From Galerina marginata (Eukaryota > Basidiomycota > Agaricomycetes > Agaricales > Galerinaceae): DNA of 64,000 nt. Both the position numbers and the translations under genes were made by a program. The stretch spans positions 1,178,001 through 1,242,000 of the forward strand of contig JAECYW010000005.1 of the NCBI GenBank assembly GCA_023014335.1, in the 5' to 3' direction. The notes under the pieces were generated by a model that saw only the letters and a list, made by a program, of their open reading frames with translations, did not search any database and was not told the DNA's origin. This document shows positions 21,807-33,127 of the stretch, in pieces. Positions within the stretch are counted from its first letter, which is position 1, and each line of letters starts with the position of its first letter.

Positions 21807-23450
21807 CTTGTGAAACAGCCATTGCTGCGCATGGCAAATACGAGTTCTTTATGTTTTTATTGTCTAAATAAGTTCATCAGTATCAAATACCCAGCTATTG
21901 ATTATAATTTTGAGACTCAATAAAAACAGCATAAAATATTTAAAGACAAAAAAAAAAATCACACAATTCCTCAGCATTTACAATTAGTAATGAAATCATT
22001 CTTTTAAATAATAAATTGAATTATTTAAGGAATGGTGCAAATATTTGTCAATATTTGTGAGCATAAATATACTCAGCAGATAACCCAGAATTTTGCAAAT
22101 TTTATGATACAAAATTCATGATATTTGAACAAGAATCCAGGAAGCTATGATATTATAATATATTTAAATCTCTTATCTTAGGCATTTGCTTGACAATTTA
22201 GTTATCAAATTGCATGGTATAAGTATATTTGGACTCAGAAAAAATTTCTCTTATTTTACAAATTTTTTTTGCTTTCCACAACTTTCCCACGCTTGGATGC
22301 AAAATGCTTATTTCTTGAATAATGCAAACAGAACCAAATATTTGCAAATAGTTATCCACCTATTTTATTGCCCTGAATTTTCTGGATTTTCTGATATTAA
22401 AAATATGTAATTTGAGTCAGAACTGAGCATGTTAGAGCCTGATTACTGATTTGCAGACTCGCGTCCAAAAGTCATTTCTCAATGAGGAAATTACCTGGTC
22501 ACATGATATTAATATATTTGTAATCAGAAAATTTCAGGCTATTTTTCAATATTTTTTCCGGATTTATTACATAACATTCTCACCCCGCAGATCAGATCTG
22601 CATGCTAAAAGCCTAATAATTCGATCATGATTGACATTGTGCACAGCATGACGCACGCCGAGGTCAAAAATGACTATAGTCGACCCATTTTTGACCTCGG
22701 CGTGCGTCATCAGTCAATTAAGGATTGTGATGTCATTAATGTGCAATATTCATACACATAAGTATTTACTTTAGGCGTATCTCTATCAATTCTTCACGGA
22801 TTCTGATGAAATAAATTGTAAAATTTTCAGAAAATTCAGGGCTATAAATCATACTAAATGTGCGTTGCGGGAATCGGACTATTGGGTGACGTATGGGCGT
22901 TATAAGAGTCGTTGACCGCATATCAGAGTATTGCATCATTGGTTACCAAGAGAAGTGATGGATCTGATGTCATAAATATAACAATGTGATGTCATTGATC
23001 CCATCAATCAATCAAGCTAAATTTAGAATGTGTTACCTAAAGCAATCAATACTGAGGATTGATGTATTTTATGCTATTCTGCACCAATTTTCCTGAAAAA
23101 GAAAAGATATTACTTGGAAAATTAATGGGATCAGTTTTTATTAAGAAGGTTTAGCAGTTGGGCAATTGAATGATGTATTATTTTGGGAATCAATCACATT
23201 GGCAACGTGCAACAGATGGTTACTAGGGAAAATGATGCATCACCAATCAATCAAAGTTGTCATCAAATGTATTCTCACAACTTCATTTTTTGAATTAAAA
23301 GACTACAAACATTTGTAGCAACTAGGAACAAAGACTACAAAAAAAGTGAAGCTGTGAGAGAAAATCAACGAGAAATGAGGTCGCACTGCAAGCAAATTAG
23401 CGGAAAGTCAGAATAAGAACGAGTTCTTTTACTAACGTAAGAACTCGTAA
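21807..23450 (-). mobile_element. HL4: long (1.64 kb) Helentron-like variant in the Gyp2 protease
   Basis: The ends match the HL family but carry a coordinated change. The plus strand starts CTTGTGAAACA, then the hairpin GCCATTGCTGCGCATGGC and the internal arm ACGAGTTCTTTA. It ends with hairpin arms ACGAGTTCTTTTACTAACG and TAAGAACTCGTAA. Other HL copies have ACAAG/CTTGT at the same three places. The interior is unrelated to HL R/M/S and holds a perfect 24-bp inverted repeat (22648-22710). No ORF of note is present. Frame restoration is off by one base at this site. Confidence 0.75.
22648..22710. repeat. perfect 24-bp inverted repeat with a 15-nt loop
   Basis: Arms lie at 22648-22671 and 22687-22710; the left arm starts ATGACGCACGCCGAGG. 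The arms are more GC-rich than the surrounding DNA. Transcribed, it would form a strong hairpin. Confidence 0.9.
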
Positions 23451-25723
23451 TATCTGGGTAGGTGGAGAAAACTTACCATTTGACTTGCTATTGGGACGTC
23501 CATGGCAACAAGAAAATTTAGTCTCCATTGACGAACAGCCTAGTGGAAGTTTCATAGTATTTAAAGACCCGACGACTGGTAAATCGCGCTTCAAAATATA
23601 CGTAGGAGAAGAAACTTGTGCCTCTCAGGCAACAAACCACCATTTCTTAGAGAAAGGACGGCCCACCGGTATCCAATCTTACGCATTAGTCTCGGAAGGA
23701 CCACCCAAAATTAATTCTCTAATTTTTGAAGCTTCAACAACTAACGAAGAGCTCAAAATTCAAGAGCTGGACAATATTGAAGCATTAAGAATAGCTATTT
23801 CCGAGTCTTTTAATTTCTCAGAAGTCCAGACAGTGCCCAGAACCGCCCAGGAAAGCGAAATTACATTGGCTAGAACACCCTCAAACACTCCCGCGTCAAC
23901 TCAGGAAATTAATAATAATATACTTGTAGACTCCTGGCCCTTCGATATGGATCAGTCAGCACCCCAAGGTGATCCGTCAGCATTATCAAGTGATCCGACC
24001 ACAAGATCGACTGATCCGTCAGCCAAATCAAGAAGACCGATCACAGGATCGCCTGATCCGTCAGCTAAATCCAAGGATCAGTCACCAGACTGGGAAGGGA
24101 CGCCACTTTCCGAGCAAATTAAGGGATTCTTACCGAATTCGGATGACAATAAACCTCCGGAAATAAGCCCCGAAGACCATGAGGCTACTGAAACAAATGG
24201 GGACGACAGCGAGAATGATAAAGAGAATATTCCGCCTGTCAAATCTAAATTTAGCACCCTGAATTTGTCAGCAACAGGCGCCGGAGGCGGTCTGGAAGTG
24301 CTCAAAAAAGCGGCGGAAAAGATGAAAGACAACGAAAAAGAAATTAATGAAATATTAACAGAGCGAAATAAAAGGCCAGGAAGGAAAAGAGAGCCCCTCG
24401 GCACCCTGTTCCCTCGTAAATTAGCCTTGCAGAACAACTCGAGAGCTTCCGGAATGCCCAATCCCACTTCCAATGAGCGGCTTGTCTTTTCGAGCCCTCT
24501 AGAACCGCTATACCCGGCTGCCATGACAATCTCATCAAGTCAAGCACGCATCCTGTCACTTGATAGGAACCCGCAAGACCCCACGGACATGGCGGCATTC
24601 CTTGACTTCCCAAGTGCAGTAATCACATATTACCGCGACGGTGAATTTATGACCGCAGAAGCAAATGTCCACGGATGTGCACACTATCACGCTGAAGACC
24701 CTCGGCTTCCCGATATAGCCAAGCAACAGTTCATCAGCGATGACAAAGACGATGGCAGCGAGCTTGGACCCGAAGACGGCGCTCCCGCGGCATCTCACGC
24801 GCAGCCACCTGTCAACAAGCTTGACTTCTTGGCTGCGGTCGCGGCCTCCGAATCCGAACGTCCCACATCAAAGTCCGGTAGCACCACTGTGGAGTCCAAG
24901 AATGTCGACGCATCTCGACTTTCTCCTCCCTCCGTCACTGTCCTCCCCTCTCAATACTTCTGCATACCCTCCGTCGAGCGATATCTCCCTGAGACCAAGG
25001 GCAATGCGACCGCCCGACACTTCGCGTTAGGCTGCAAAGACAAGACGCCACCACCGCGCATCTACGCGACGCTCGGAAACCTCGCCAGTATCAACCCACC
25101 GTTGCCTCTCATTCCGATCTGGGAGTGGATTGCGGGCCAACAGCTGCTAAACGACGTCGCCCCCGTTCAGCCCATCAACTTGCTGAAAGAACCGAGGTTT
25201 CATTACTTCAGCCTGACGGAACGCCACGTCCTCATCGCCGCCTACAATTACTTCGACCATGGACTCAAGATTCCCGCCTCTGTCGTACCTCGAACGCTGC
25301 TAGTTGGAGGACACGTCGAGGGACATATCTTGGACAAGGTCAACTGGCGTCGGTGGGTCTGCATCCGTCTTCCCCTCCTCGAGAATTTGTTCTGGTTCGC
25401 TGCCAGATTGTGGCCTCACACCGTCTTTGGGCGTTTCCGCGGCCTCGAACCGACCCGACCAAGCGCCACTACTCCCGACGATCTGCGAAAGCACTACCCG
25501 GACCTACCTCCCAATCGACGAAATGACTTTAACGTCTTCCCAGACGCTCCAGATCGAGTCCAACGGAAGGCGAGTCTCGCAGGCAGCCCCTGCGTCCCAG
25601 TAGCCATCGCCAATCTCGTCATTCAGGCGACCTCTATCGACGAGGACACTCCCGCGGCGCCTCCGCCCTCTTATGCTCAAGCTAACGAGCCATCAAGCAC
25701 CTCGGAACCGCCTGCCCCCGAAG
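23451..25723 (+). pseudogene. Gyp2 pol: protease C terminus and long linker
   Basis: It begins with IWVGGENLPFDLLLGRPWQ, the conserved C-terminal protease motif that follows the flap in this gypsy lineage. A 700-residue linker follows: an acidic, Ser/Pro-rich first half containing repeated DPSAKS-like units (about 23980-24080), then a more ordered second half (ITYYRDGEFMTAEANVHG, PPRIYATLGNL, WRRWVCIRLPLLENLFW). A linker between protease and RT is usual for this group; its function is unknown. The frame is cut by the hAT-like element after PPAPE and resumes at 26706. Confidence 0.82.
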
Positions 25724-26697
25724 TAGTGTTGCCGAAGTCCCATCCGGTCCGGTCACGGTCTGGTTTGAACGGTTTTGGCTCGATTTGGTAAACCAGACTA
25801 GGCTGGACCCTGACTGACTGATGGACCAGTGGTTCGAACCTCCGGCATCCATATTTGGAACACCAAAAATATGAGAGTGTAATTACATCTGCAATAATGA
25901 ATAGGGAAATGCACGGGTTCGTCGTACCCGTACGGGTCACGGGTAGGGGTACCGACGGGTACGGGTACGGGTAATGATTCGCATACCCGTGACCTTCAAA
26001 ACAAGCCCAAGAACAGGTTTTTTGGCCCAGAAACGAATGAGATACAGCAGATTTCGTGAAATTCAACAAAATCCACTGTATCTCACTCATTTCTTGGCCG
26101 TTTTGGCTGTTCTTGGGCTCGTTTTGACGGGTAAACCCGTGCGGGTCGCGGGTACGGGTCTGCGCGGGTACGGGTACGGGTAGGCGCCGAGATACCCGGG
26201 GGTTACCCGTGCATTTGCCTAATAATGAACCTTTTGACAAAATACCACTTCTGTTTACTCTATATAATAGCTACAAGTGATTATACACACAGTTGATTCC
26301 ATGTAAATTGGTGTTCAAGGTTGAAACCAGCAATTTTTAAATCAGCTGTCCGTGTCACGGCTATTGTGACGCCCAGAACGCCTGTCACAACCGTGTGACA
26401 AAGCCAAAAATTTAGAAAATATTGTACAGGCGGGCTATAGCACAATTCATAATGACTTCTTGCCTGGATCAGGTTCTAATATACATCTAGAGATGAAATA
26501 CAAAGTTTTACAGTGTATCGATGCCAAAAGCACAAGAAATTGAGCATCTATGTTTTGCCTTCTATTTCGGGACGGAAACCACAGTCAGACTGTGGTCAGA
26601 TCGGTTCAGACCGGTCCCTGGGAGTTCCAAACCCGTGACCAAATTTTCGGTTTGGTTTGCGGTTTGGCCGAGACCAAACCAAACTTCGGCAACACTA
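25724..26697. mobile_element. hAT-like non-autonomous element with 8-bp duplication
   Basis: Terminal inverted repeats begin TAGTGTTGCCGAAGT and are flanked by a perfect 8-bp duplication CCCCGAAG (25716-25723 and 26698-26705). The 8-bp duplication and TAGTG-type terminus fit the hAT superfamily. Removing it restores the linker frame (PPAPE-AKSPHC). No transposase is encoded. A second MITE is nested inside it. Confidence 0.9.
25902..26221. mobile_element. nested hAT-like MITE (320 bp) with ACGGGT-rich arms
   Basis: The inverted ends TAGGGAAATGCACGGGT and TAGGCAAATGCACGGGT are flanked by the perfect 8-bp duplication ATAATGAA (25894-25901 and 26222-26229). The arms are full of ACGGGT repeats and fold back over most of the element. 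It has the same duplication length as its host element, hence hAT-type. Confidence 0.92.
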
Positions 26698-26705
26698 CCC
26701 CGAAG

Positions 26706-27268
26706 CTAAGTCTCCCCATTGCCCACTTCGCCGCATGCCTGCCTCCTCTGACTTGCAGCACTACGTGCCAGTCCCTATGGACATAACGCCCAGCCCTGAC
26801 TCTTCCTCAGACGCCGACGACGAATACGAAGGGGAATTCGAGTACCCAATGTCGCCTTTACAGCTGCCGCTTCAAGGCTTTGAGCGCCTGACCACCCGTG
26901 ACGACGCATACCACCCAGAATACGACACCCACGACGGCACCGGACACTACAAAATGGGGCCGAAGAGCGAAGGAGGTACCAGTGTCGCCGATTCCACCAT
27001 GGTTGACCAGCTAGCCAGCGACGATGACATGTACGTCCCCTACCCTTCACCTCCACTGGTCATTCGGTCTGTCCCCGAGACTCCCGTAGCCTTTCGACAC
27101 CGACATCCAGCTCAATCGCCAGTCCCCGGGGATTCGACCATCCTAAGTCGATTCCACCCCCTTCTCGAAGCCGTCGCCCGACGATTCGCGGAACCGTCTG
27201 AGGCAACCCCAGCCAGTGATGACCCCACCGAGCCCACGCACGATGCCCCTGCGCTCAACGAGGACTGG
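26706..27268 (+). pseudogene. Gyp2 pol linker, continuation after the hAT-like element
   Basis: It continues in frame from PPAPE (AKSPHCPLRRMPASS), is acidic and Pro-rich, and ends at ALNEDW followed by a stop. The stop exists both with the TA-flanked element in place (TGG TAG) and without it (TGGTAC TAG). The apparent ORF upstream to 26657 belongs to the hAT-like element. Confidence 0.72.
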
Positions 27269-27270
27269 TA

Positions 27271-28045
27271 GCTGCCAATTTAATCATTCCACTGTGGTAA
27301 GTGCCATAGAAAGAATCTGATATAAGGCCGGTAAGAGTTATGATTTCAAATCATTAATTTTACCGGATGATTTCAAACAGAATCATACTCATTCTTGCCT
27401 AAGTGTTTCATAATTCCCAGAGATTAAATCATATCTTTCTGAAAGTGGTATCATAACTTATATATGACGATTTCATATCTTTCTGGCAGGATTTCATTCC
27501 AAGTTTCTGTTTCATAACCTTTTTAGAGTCATTTCATTTCGCTTTATAGCTGTGAATTAATTATATAATCAGTGTACATACTCTGAAAATGCCTTATTTG
27601 TCATCACCAGCACCTGGTCTCTTCATATTTGTGCCTCAAATTGAAATTTACTTTAAATTGGCCCTGCATGCCAGCAGGGTACTTACCTAAGCCATTAGAA
27701 TAGTCAATTTGATCTATTTCCAGATTTGGAATGGGGTATATCATTAAATATTTGCCTGTGGATTTATGAAATCCATAATGATTTGAAAAAAAAATGAAAT
27801 TGTAATGAATTCCTACCGGAAAATTATGATTTCAGAATGATTTCAGAATGATTTCAGAAATCATATCACTTCTTGAAAGATATGATTCAATCTCTGGGAA
27901 TTATGAAATCACTTAGGCAAGAATGAGTATGATTCTGTTTGAAATCGTCCGGTAAAATTAATGATTTGAAATCATAACTCTTACCGGCCTTATATCAGAT
28001 TCTTTCTATGGCACTTACCACAGTATGAATGATACCATTGGCAGC
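27271..28045. mobile_element. long-TIR, TA-flanked MITE (775 bp)
   Basis: Inverted repeats of about 190 bp, more than 90% identical by eye, begin GCTGCCAAT at both ends. They are flanked by TA (27269-27270 and 28046-28047). Short blocks such as GATTTCAGAAT repeat in the centre. No ORF is present. TA duplication with long TIRs suggests a Tc1/mariner-type or related MITE, but the superfamily is not certain. Confidence 0.85.
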
Positions 28046-28093
28046 TACTAGTGCAACGAGGGGGAGACGCAGCCCACCACGACTGAGGCCGCC

Positions 28094-28963
28094 ATGGTCA
28101 ATGATGTCGAGTCGAAATGGAGTGACTCCGACGACTCAATGCCGGGACTGCAGAGCATCTCGGATACCGACTCCGAAACATCGCTCAGCGTAATGTCGTC
28201 GACCAGCAGCCTGGCTTTGTCATCCAGCAACTTAGCCCCGTCGTCTACACGGGCAGTATATCATCTGCGTCGTCAAGCGGATACTACCCAACAACCCCAG
28301 GCTACGTCTTCCGTCCCCTCTCCTACCCTATCTGATGTGAAGTATTATCCAGAGGATACCCCCTACCAACGCCGCGTCGAGTCTCGCTTCGCGCGTTACC
28401 TCACCGCATTCTCCTGTCAGTTTCGATTCTATTCCAACCTTATGTTCGGCGACCGTAGGAGCCCACGAAACCCCTCCGCCCTTCGCTACGTCCTATCCGC
28501 AGCCGACTTTCGGCACTATTTTTCAGGACACGGAAGCCATGAAACCCTCGAGCTCCTCGTCGCACACCAGCCCACTGGCGAGACAAACCGATGGCAAGCT
28601 CAGCTGCCAGGGCTCGTGGAACTACGAAAGGTCATCGCTGTCACTCTACTCCTTGCTGATGAACTCATACAGACCTATGCCTACCCTGATGGGCTTCGAA
28701 GCTACGTGGCCAAACACCATGTCAGTGTTTGGCAAGGCTCCCTCTTTCAGCACCCCCTGCTCTACCCTTTCGAGCAGCAGTACCTGGCCACCCTCCAGCA
28801 ATTTCTCTACGACTTTGGATACACCAAGGAATATGGCCACGTTGACGCTATCCTTGGAAGGACCTTTCAGGAACCCGATGACCTCGTTAACCTCACCAAC
28901 CACATCCTCAAACGCATGGTGCTGCCTGTGGCCAACATCGGCCTGGAGGAAACCCCCCATTAG
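28094..28963 (+). CDS. Gyp2 internal ORF of unknown function (289 aa)
   Basis: The ATG at 28094 has a good fungal context (GCCGCCATGGTC) and opens an uninterrupted 289-codon frame. A Ser/Thr-rich acidic N-terminal third is followed by an ordered region (SRFARYLTAFSCQFRFYSNL, LRKVIAVTLLLADELIQTYA). No catalytic motif or domain that I recognise is present. It lies between the protease linker and the RT of Gyp2, in sense orientation, so it is probably an element-encoded accessory protein or part of a larger polyprotein split by mutation. Confidence 0.6.
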   Translation: MVNDVESKWSDSDDSMPGLQSISDTDSETSLSVMSSTSSLALSSSNLAPSSTRAVYHLRRQADTTQQPQATSSVPSPTLSDVKYYPEDTPYQRRVESRFARYLTAFSCQFRFYSNLMFGDRRSPRNPSALRYVLSAADFRHYFSGHGSHETLELLVAHQPTGETNRWQAQLPGLVELRKVIAVTLLLADELIQTYAYPDGLRSYVAKHHVSVWQGSLFQHPLLYPFEQQYLATLQQFLYDFGYTKEYGHVDAILGRTFQEPDDLVNLTNHILKRMVLPVANIGLEETPH

Positions 28964-29519
28964 TACGTCATTTATGCTGTCACGAGAACCTTACCTGATC
29001 TGGGGCTACCCCAGGTCAACTCGTCGCCGGCCTCACCTCGTCGGGCTCTTAAGCCCTTGGTCACTGTCACATATTATCTGCGTCGCCGTCTTTTGCCTCA
29101 CCTGTACCATAGTCCTCTCGTTTTCGGGATATGATGAACGCTTTCTGATCCCATCATCTTTCACTCGCCCTTTGTACACTACTATTTATTTGCTAACATT
29201 CTATTTATGGTCCAGACTCCAGTTTCCACGGCTTCCTTCTGCTCTGTATCGACACCTTGTGTACTATCACTGGCCTAGCCTATTTATTCTGCTCTCGCTG
29301 CCCGGTAATATTTATTCCTCTTCCTCTTTATATCTTCAATGTCTTTGTATATTTTATTTTGCCTACCTTTCTTGCCCCTTCTTTTATTTTCGATGTTTTC
29401 ATGTAGTTTATTTTATTCAAGGACCTTGCTATGGTCTTCCTGACTCCTTACCTCCTCTTTACTGTAGACTGTTTGTAACACCAGGTGTACAACACGACCT
29501 CACATTTTATTGGTCAATC
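28964..29519. other. Gyp2 internal region without a convincing gene
   Basis: T- and C-rich sequence. One plus-strand frame stays open through it but reads low-complexity Ser/Leu/Tyr-rich peptide with no recognisable motif. Confidence 0.5.
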
Positions 29520-30597
29520 CGAGAGACCCAGATATGTCAGGAATATTTTAAGTTGGCCTTAAGACAAGTCCAGCTTCGAAATCTGTCTCTGACTTCATTA
29601 TCAAGACCCAGAAGACTTACCCTAAGTCTACCTATGACCTTACTTGATGACCATCCCTATCACGACTTCAATGCTATCTTGTTCCCCACGCCCCGCCATT
29701 GGAATAAAAATAGCACAACACCTCCAGTCACGAAATCCTTCATTGGACAATGCACACACCTTCCAGACAGGCCATTAGACCATCACCAAATATTACAAGC
29801 TCTTTACGCCATCAAGAAAATACCTTGTCATCACGAAGCTATTTTTTGGCACTCAGAGATTGTCAGTCGCAACAACCAAATTCCCAAGTCACCGACACCC
29901 GAATCCATACTCAGTGAAGACGACCAGATACTTTGGGATGCGCCATTCACCCTGGAGGAAGATGATGACATAATCTTCTGCCCATCGACAGACCAAGGTC
30001 ACGAAGGCGCAAAGTCGGTGTTTGTACTCACAGCTTACAAGCGAGTCGATCAGAAGGTCCATCCAGTATCGACCAATTTCCCACTGGACTGTAGAGTCAC
30101 ACGTCAAATAGTCAAATACCCGAAGACCCCTTGCTTACCCTTCCTTCATTACCAACTCGACCACCTGATTTTATTCCCTCCTCAAAAATTAGCAAGACCC
30201 GAATGGACGAATTAAACGTAAACTCCACCGGTTTCCTTTGGCCGGAGGAGGAAAAGCTATTCATGCACATTATGAAGCTAAATGAAGAAGGAATTGCTTT
30301 CGAAGACATAGAAAGAGGGACCTTCAAGGAGATGTATTTCTCACCATACATAATTCCGACAGTACCGCATACACCATGGGAAGAAAAGAACATTCCAATA
30401 CCTCCAGGCCTAAAAGACAAAATCATGGCAGTCCTGAAACTCAAAATAGATGCAGACGTATACAAACAGAGTCAGTCTTCCTACCGTTCAAAATGGTTCT
30501 GGGTATTAAAGAAAAATGGAAAACTCCGAATCGTACATGACCTACAGCGACTAAACTCAATCACTATTAGGGACGCAGGATTACTACCCATTGTAGA
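29520..30597 (+). pseudogene. Gyp2 pol: region before RT and first part of reverse transcriptase (frameshifted)
   Basis: AYKRVDQKVHPVSTNFP (about 30033) begins the conserved pre-RT segment. A perfect 8-bp tandem duplication GTCAAATA (30103-30110 and 30111-30118) shifts the frame. The new frame continues with LPSLPTRPPDF, GFLWPEEEKLFMHIMKLNEE and the RT fingers (SQSSYRSKWFWVLKKNGKLR, IVHDLQRLNSITIRDAG). It stops at LLPIVD where HL5 is inserted. The palm domain with the YxDD motif does not occur anywhere downstream. Confidence 0.87.
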
Positions 30598-30963
30598 CTT
30601 GGTCAGAGGCCATTGCTGCGCATGGCAAAAACAAGTTCTTACTTTTAAGGTGAGTCGGACTATAAATAAAGGTTAAATAAGTAAATAATATGTAGTCCGC
30701 TCAAATCTGAATGGATTTGGATGATCATATACTCAAAAAAAGCAGAAAAATGAGGCGGATCTAACGAGCCTGCCAGGAAGGCCCTGATTTTTACGAATTT
30801 TTTGATACCAAGATCATAAAAATTGGCCCAGTAATGGCTGAGATACAGAAACCATGCAGGGTCACTGTATGAGTGGGAGAATTTCCAACCATTGCGTTAG
30901 GAATGTTTTCTGCCTGCTATGCAGGCCGGAAAACAAGTTCTTTTACTACGTAAGAACTTGTAA
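30598..30963 (-). mobile_element. HL5: short (366 bp) Helentron-like element replacing the Gyp2 RT core
   Basis: A single S-R unit: plus-strand start CTTGGTCAGAGG, hairpin GCCATTGCTGCGCATGGC, internal arm ACAAGTTCTTAC. The R part ends with GCCTGCTATGCAGGC and the terminal hairpin ACAAGTTCTTTTACTACG with its partner. On its left the RT ends at LLPIVD. On its right the frame resumes at YHKNQEFIWDERRQEAF, which in related elements lies some 250-300 residues further on. The insertion is therefore associated with loss of the RT palm and thumb. Confidence 0.87.
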
Positions 30964-32964
30964 TTATATCACAAGAATCAAGAATTCATTTGGGATGAAC
31001 GTCGCCAAGAAGCATTTCGACAAATCAAACAGTATATCACATCGGCCCCAGCCTTAATGCCGATTGACTACAATTCCGATCGCCCAGTCATCCTTTCAGT
31101 AGACTCAAGTCAAGAAGCTGCTGGAATGATATTATCGCAAATAGACGCACAAGGAAGAAAGCGGCCAGCTCGATTTGGATCAATACCAATGAGTGAACAT
31201 GAATCCCGCTACTCTCAGCCAAAATTAGAGCTATTTGGACTCTACAGAGCATTACGACATTGGAGACTACATATAATCGGAGTGAAGAAATTAATTGTTG
31301 AAGTCGATGCCAAATACATCCGTGGAATGCTCAATGATCCAGACCTACAACCAAATGCTGCTATCAACCATTGGATCCAAGGAATTATGCTATTCTCATT
31401 TGAGTTAGTACATGTTCCTGCCAAGAATCACAAAGGGCCTGATGCGCTTTCCCGTCGCGCACTGGCTGAAGATGAGGTAGCAGAATCTGATGACGACAGT
31501 TGGCTTGACAGAATAGCCCTATTGACCTTCTTTCCCGGCTTACAGACCAGCGAGAATCCTATCGATCGAAACCAACCCTTGATTCTCAGCAAAGCAATAA
31601 CCCTACCATCATGCCTTGCAGCACGCGCAGCTCAAGAATCCATGCTAAACGATATCCGACATTTTCTCAAGACCTTAGAATCGCCTATATTTATGGATGT
31701 CCAAAAGAAGTGACACTTTCTTGCTAAAGCTACCAAATTTTTCGTCAAAGAAGATAAGCTTTACAAGCGGAATGGAGATCGACCGCCGTTGTTAGTGATA
31801 TCCAGCCCAGAACAAAAACTCTCAATACTTCGCCAGGCACATGAAGAAATGGGCCATCGTGGAGTCCATGCAGTCTATGAAATACTCCGACATCGCTTTT
31901 TCTGGCCGCATATCAGGGCCGATGTCCATCACCATGTCAAGTCCTGTCACGAATGCCAAGTGCAAAGCCTAGTAAAGAATGAAATTCCACTAACAATTTC
32001 GACACCTACCAAGCTCTTTTCCAAAATATATGTCGATATAATGCATATGCCCACTTCAGTCGATAAAAAGGTATGCATTGTAGCTGCAAGAGATGATTTA
32101 TCAGGGACCTGCAAAGCCAAGGCCCTATCCAATAAGACAGAAGAAGAGCTAAAGACCTTCTTTTGGGAACAAATATATTGCCGCTATGGAGCCCCTGAAC
32201 ATGTCATAACCGACAATGGACCAGAAATCAAGGGAGTCTTTGGAATCCTGCTCAGACGCCTCAAAATCCCTCATATATGAATCACTCCATACAATCACCA
32301 TGCCAATGGCAAGGTTGAACGTGGTCATTTTACGCTACGAGAATCCATACTCAAGTCATGCCAGACAACTGGAATAACTGTCGATCGATGGACAGAAAAA
32401 CTTGCAGAAGCGTTATTTGCTGATCGGATCACAATTAGCCGAGTCACCGGATTTTCGCCATATCAACTCCTCCATGGGACTGATCCTATACTACCCCTGG
32501 ATCTAGCGGAAGCAACCTTTATGGCCGAAGGATTTCACCCCAACATGACCACCAGTGAATTATTAGCTCTCCGAATGCGTCAACTTAGTAAACATCCTGA
32601 CAATGTAGCCCGCGCTGCCCAGACATTAAAGAAAGCACGATTTGAGTCAAAAGAACAGTTTGAAAAACGATTTATCCGTCGCATGTCTCGAGAAACTTAC
32701 AAGAAAGGCGAACTGGTATTGGTGCGCAACACCCAAATTGAGATGAGCCATAATTGAAAACATAAAGTGCGCTATCTTGGACCTTATATAGTCGCAGAAA
32801 GAAGTATGAATGGATATTACTGGCTAAAAGAAATGGACGGTGCACTCTACAAACATAAAATCACCCCCAGCCGACTACTACCATATATTACACGGCAGCA
32901 CACATTCATGAAGAATAATGCTCGAGGACTTTATGACGATGACGACGACGACGAAGAACACTAA
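30964..32964 (+). pseudogene. Gyp2 pol: RNase H, integrase and C terminus with three TGA codons
   Basis: The RNase H-like domain shows its acidic residues in ILSVDSSQEAAGMIL, KLELFGL and VEVDAKYIRG. The integrase has the HHCC zinc site (HEEMGH, then CHEC at about 31950) and a DDE triad (IYVDIMHM, ITDNGPEI, NGKVERGH). A C-terminal SH3-like region (VRYLGPYIVAERSMNGYYW) ends in an acidic tail. All segments are in one frame broken by TGA at 31711-31713, 32278-32280 and 32755-32757. The last two fall where relatives have Arg, consistent with CGA to TGA. Confidence 0.9.
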
Positions 32965-33127
32965 AGACCAAATTAAGACAGGGCCGGAGCGAACAATGAA
33001 CCAGATCACATCCGCTAAAAATAGGATTGCTCCCGCTGCCCCTAACCGTCCAGAAAGTCGTACATCCCTGAGGATGACAAGCACAAACACACCATAAATA
33101 TCCATCCCTCCCGAGCCAAACTTTTCC
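32965..33127. other. Gyp2 spacer between pol and the terminal ORF
   Basis: Short non-coding spacer of 163 bp; no motif was identified. Confidence 0.5.
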
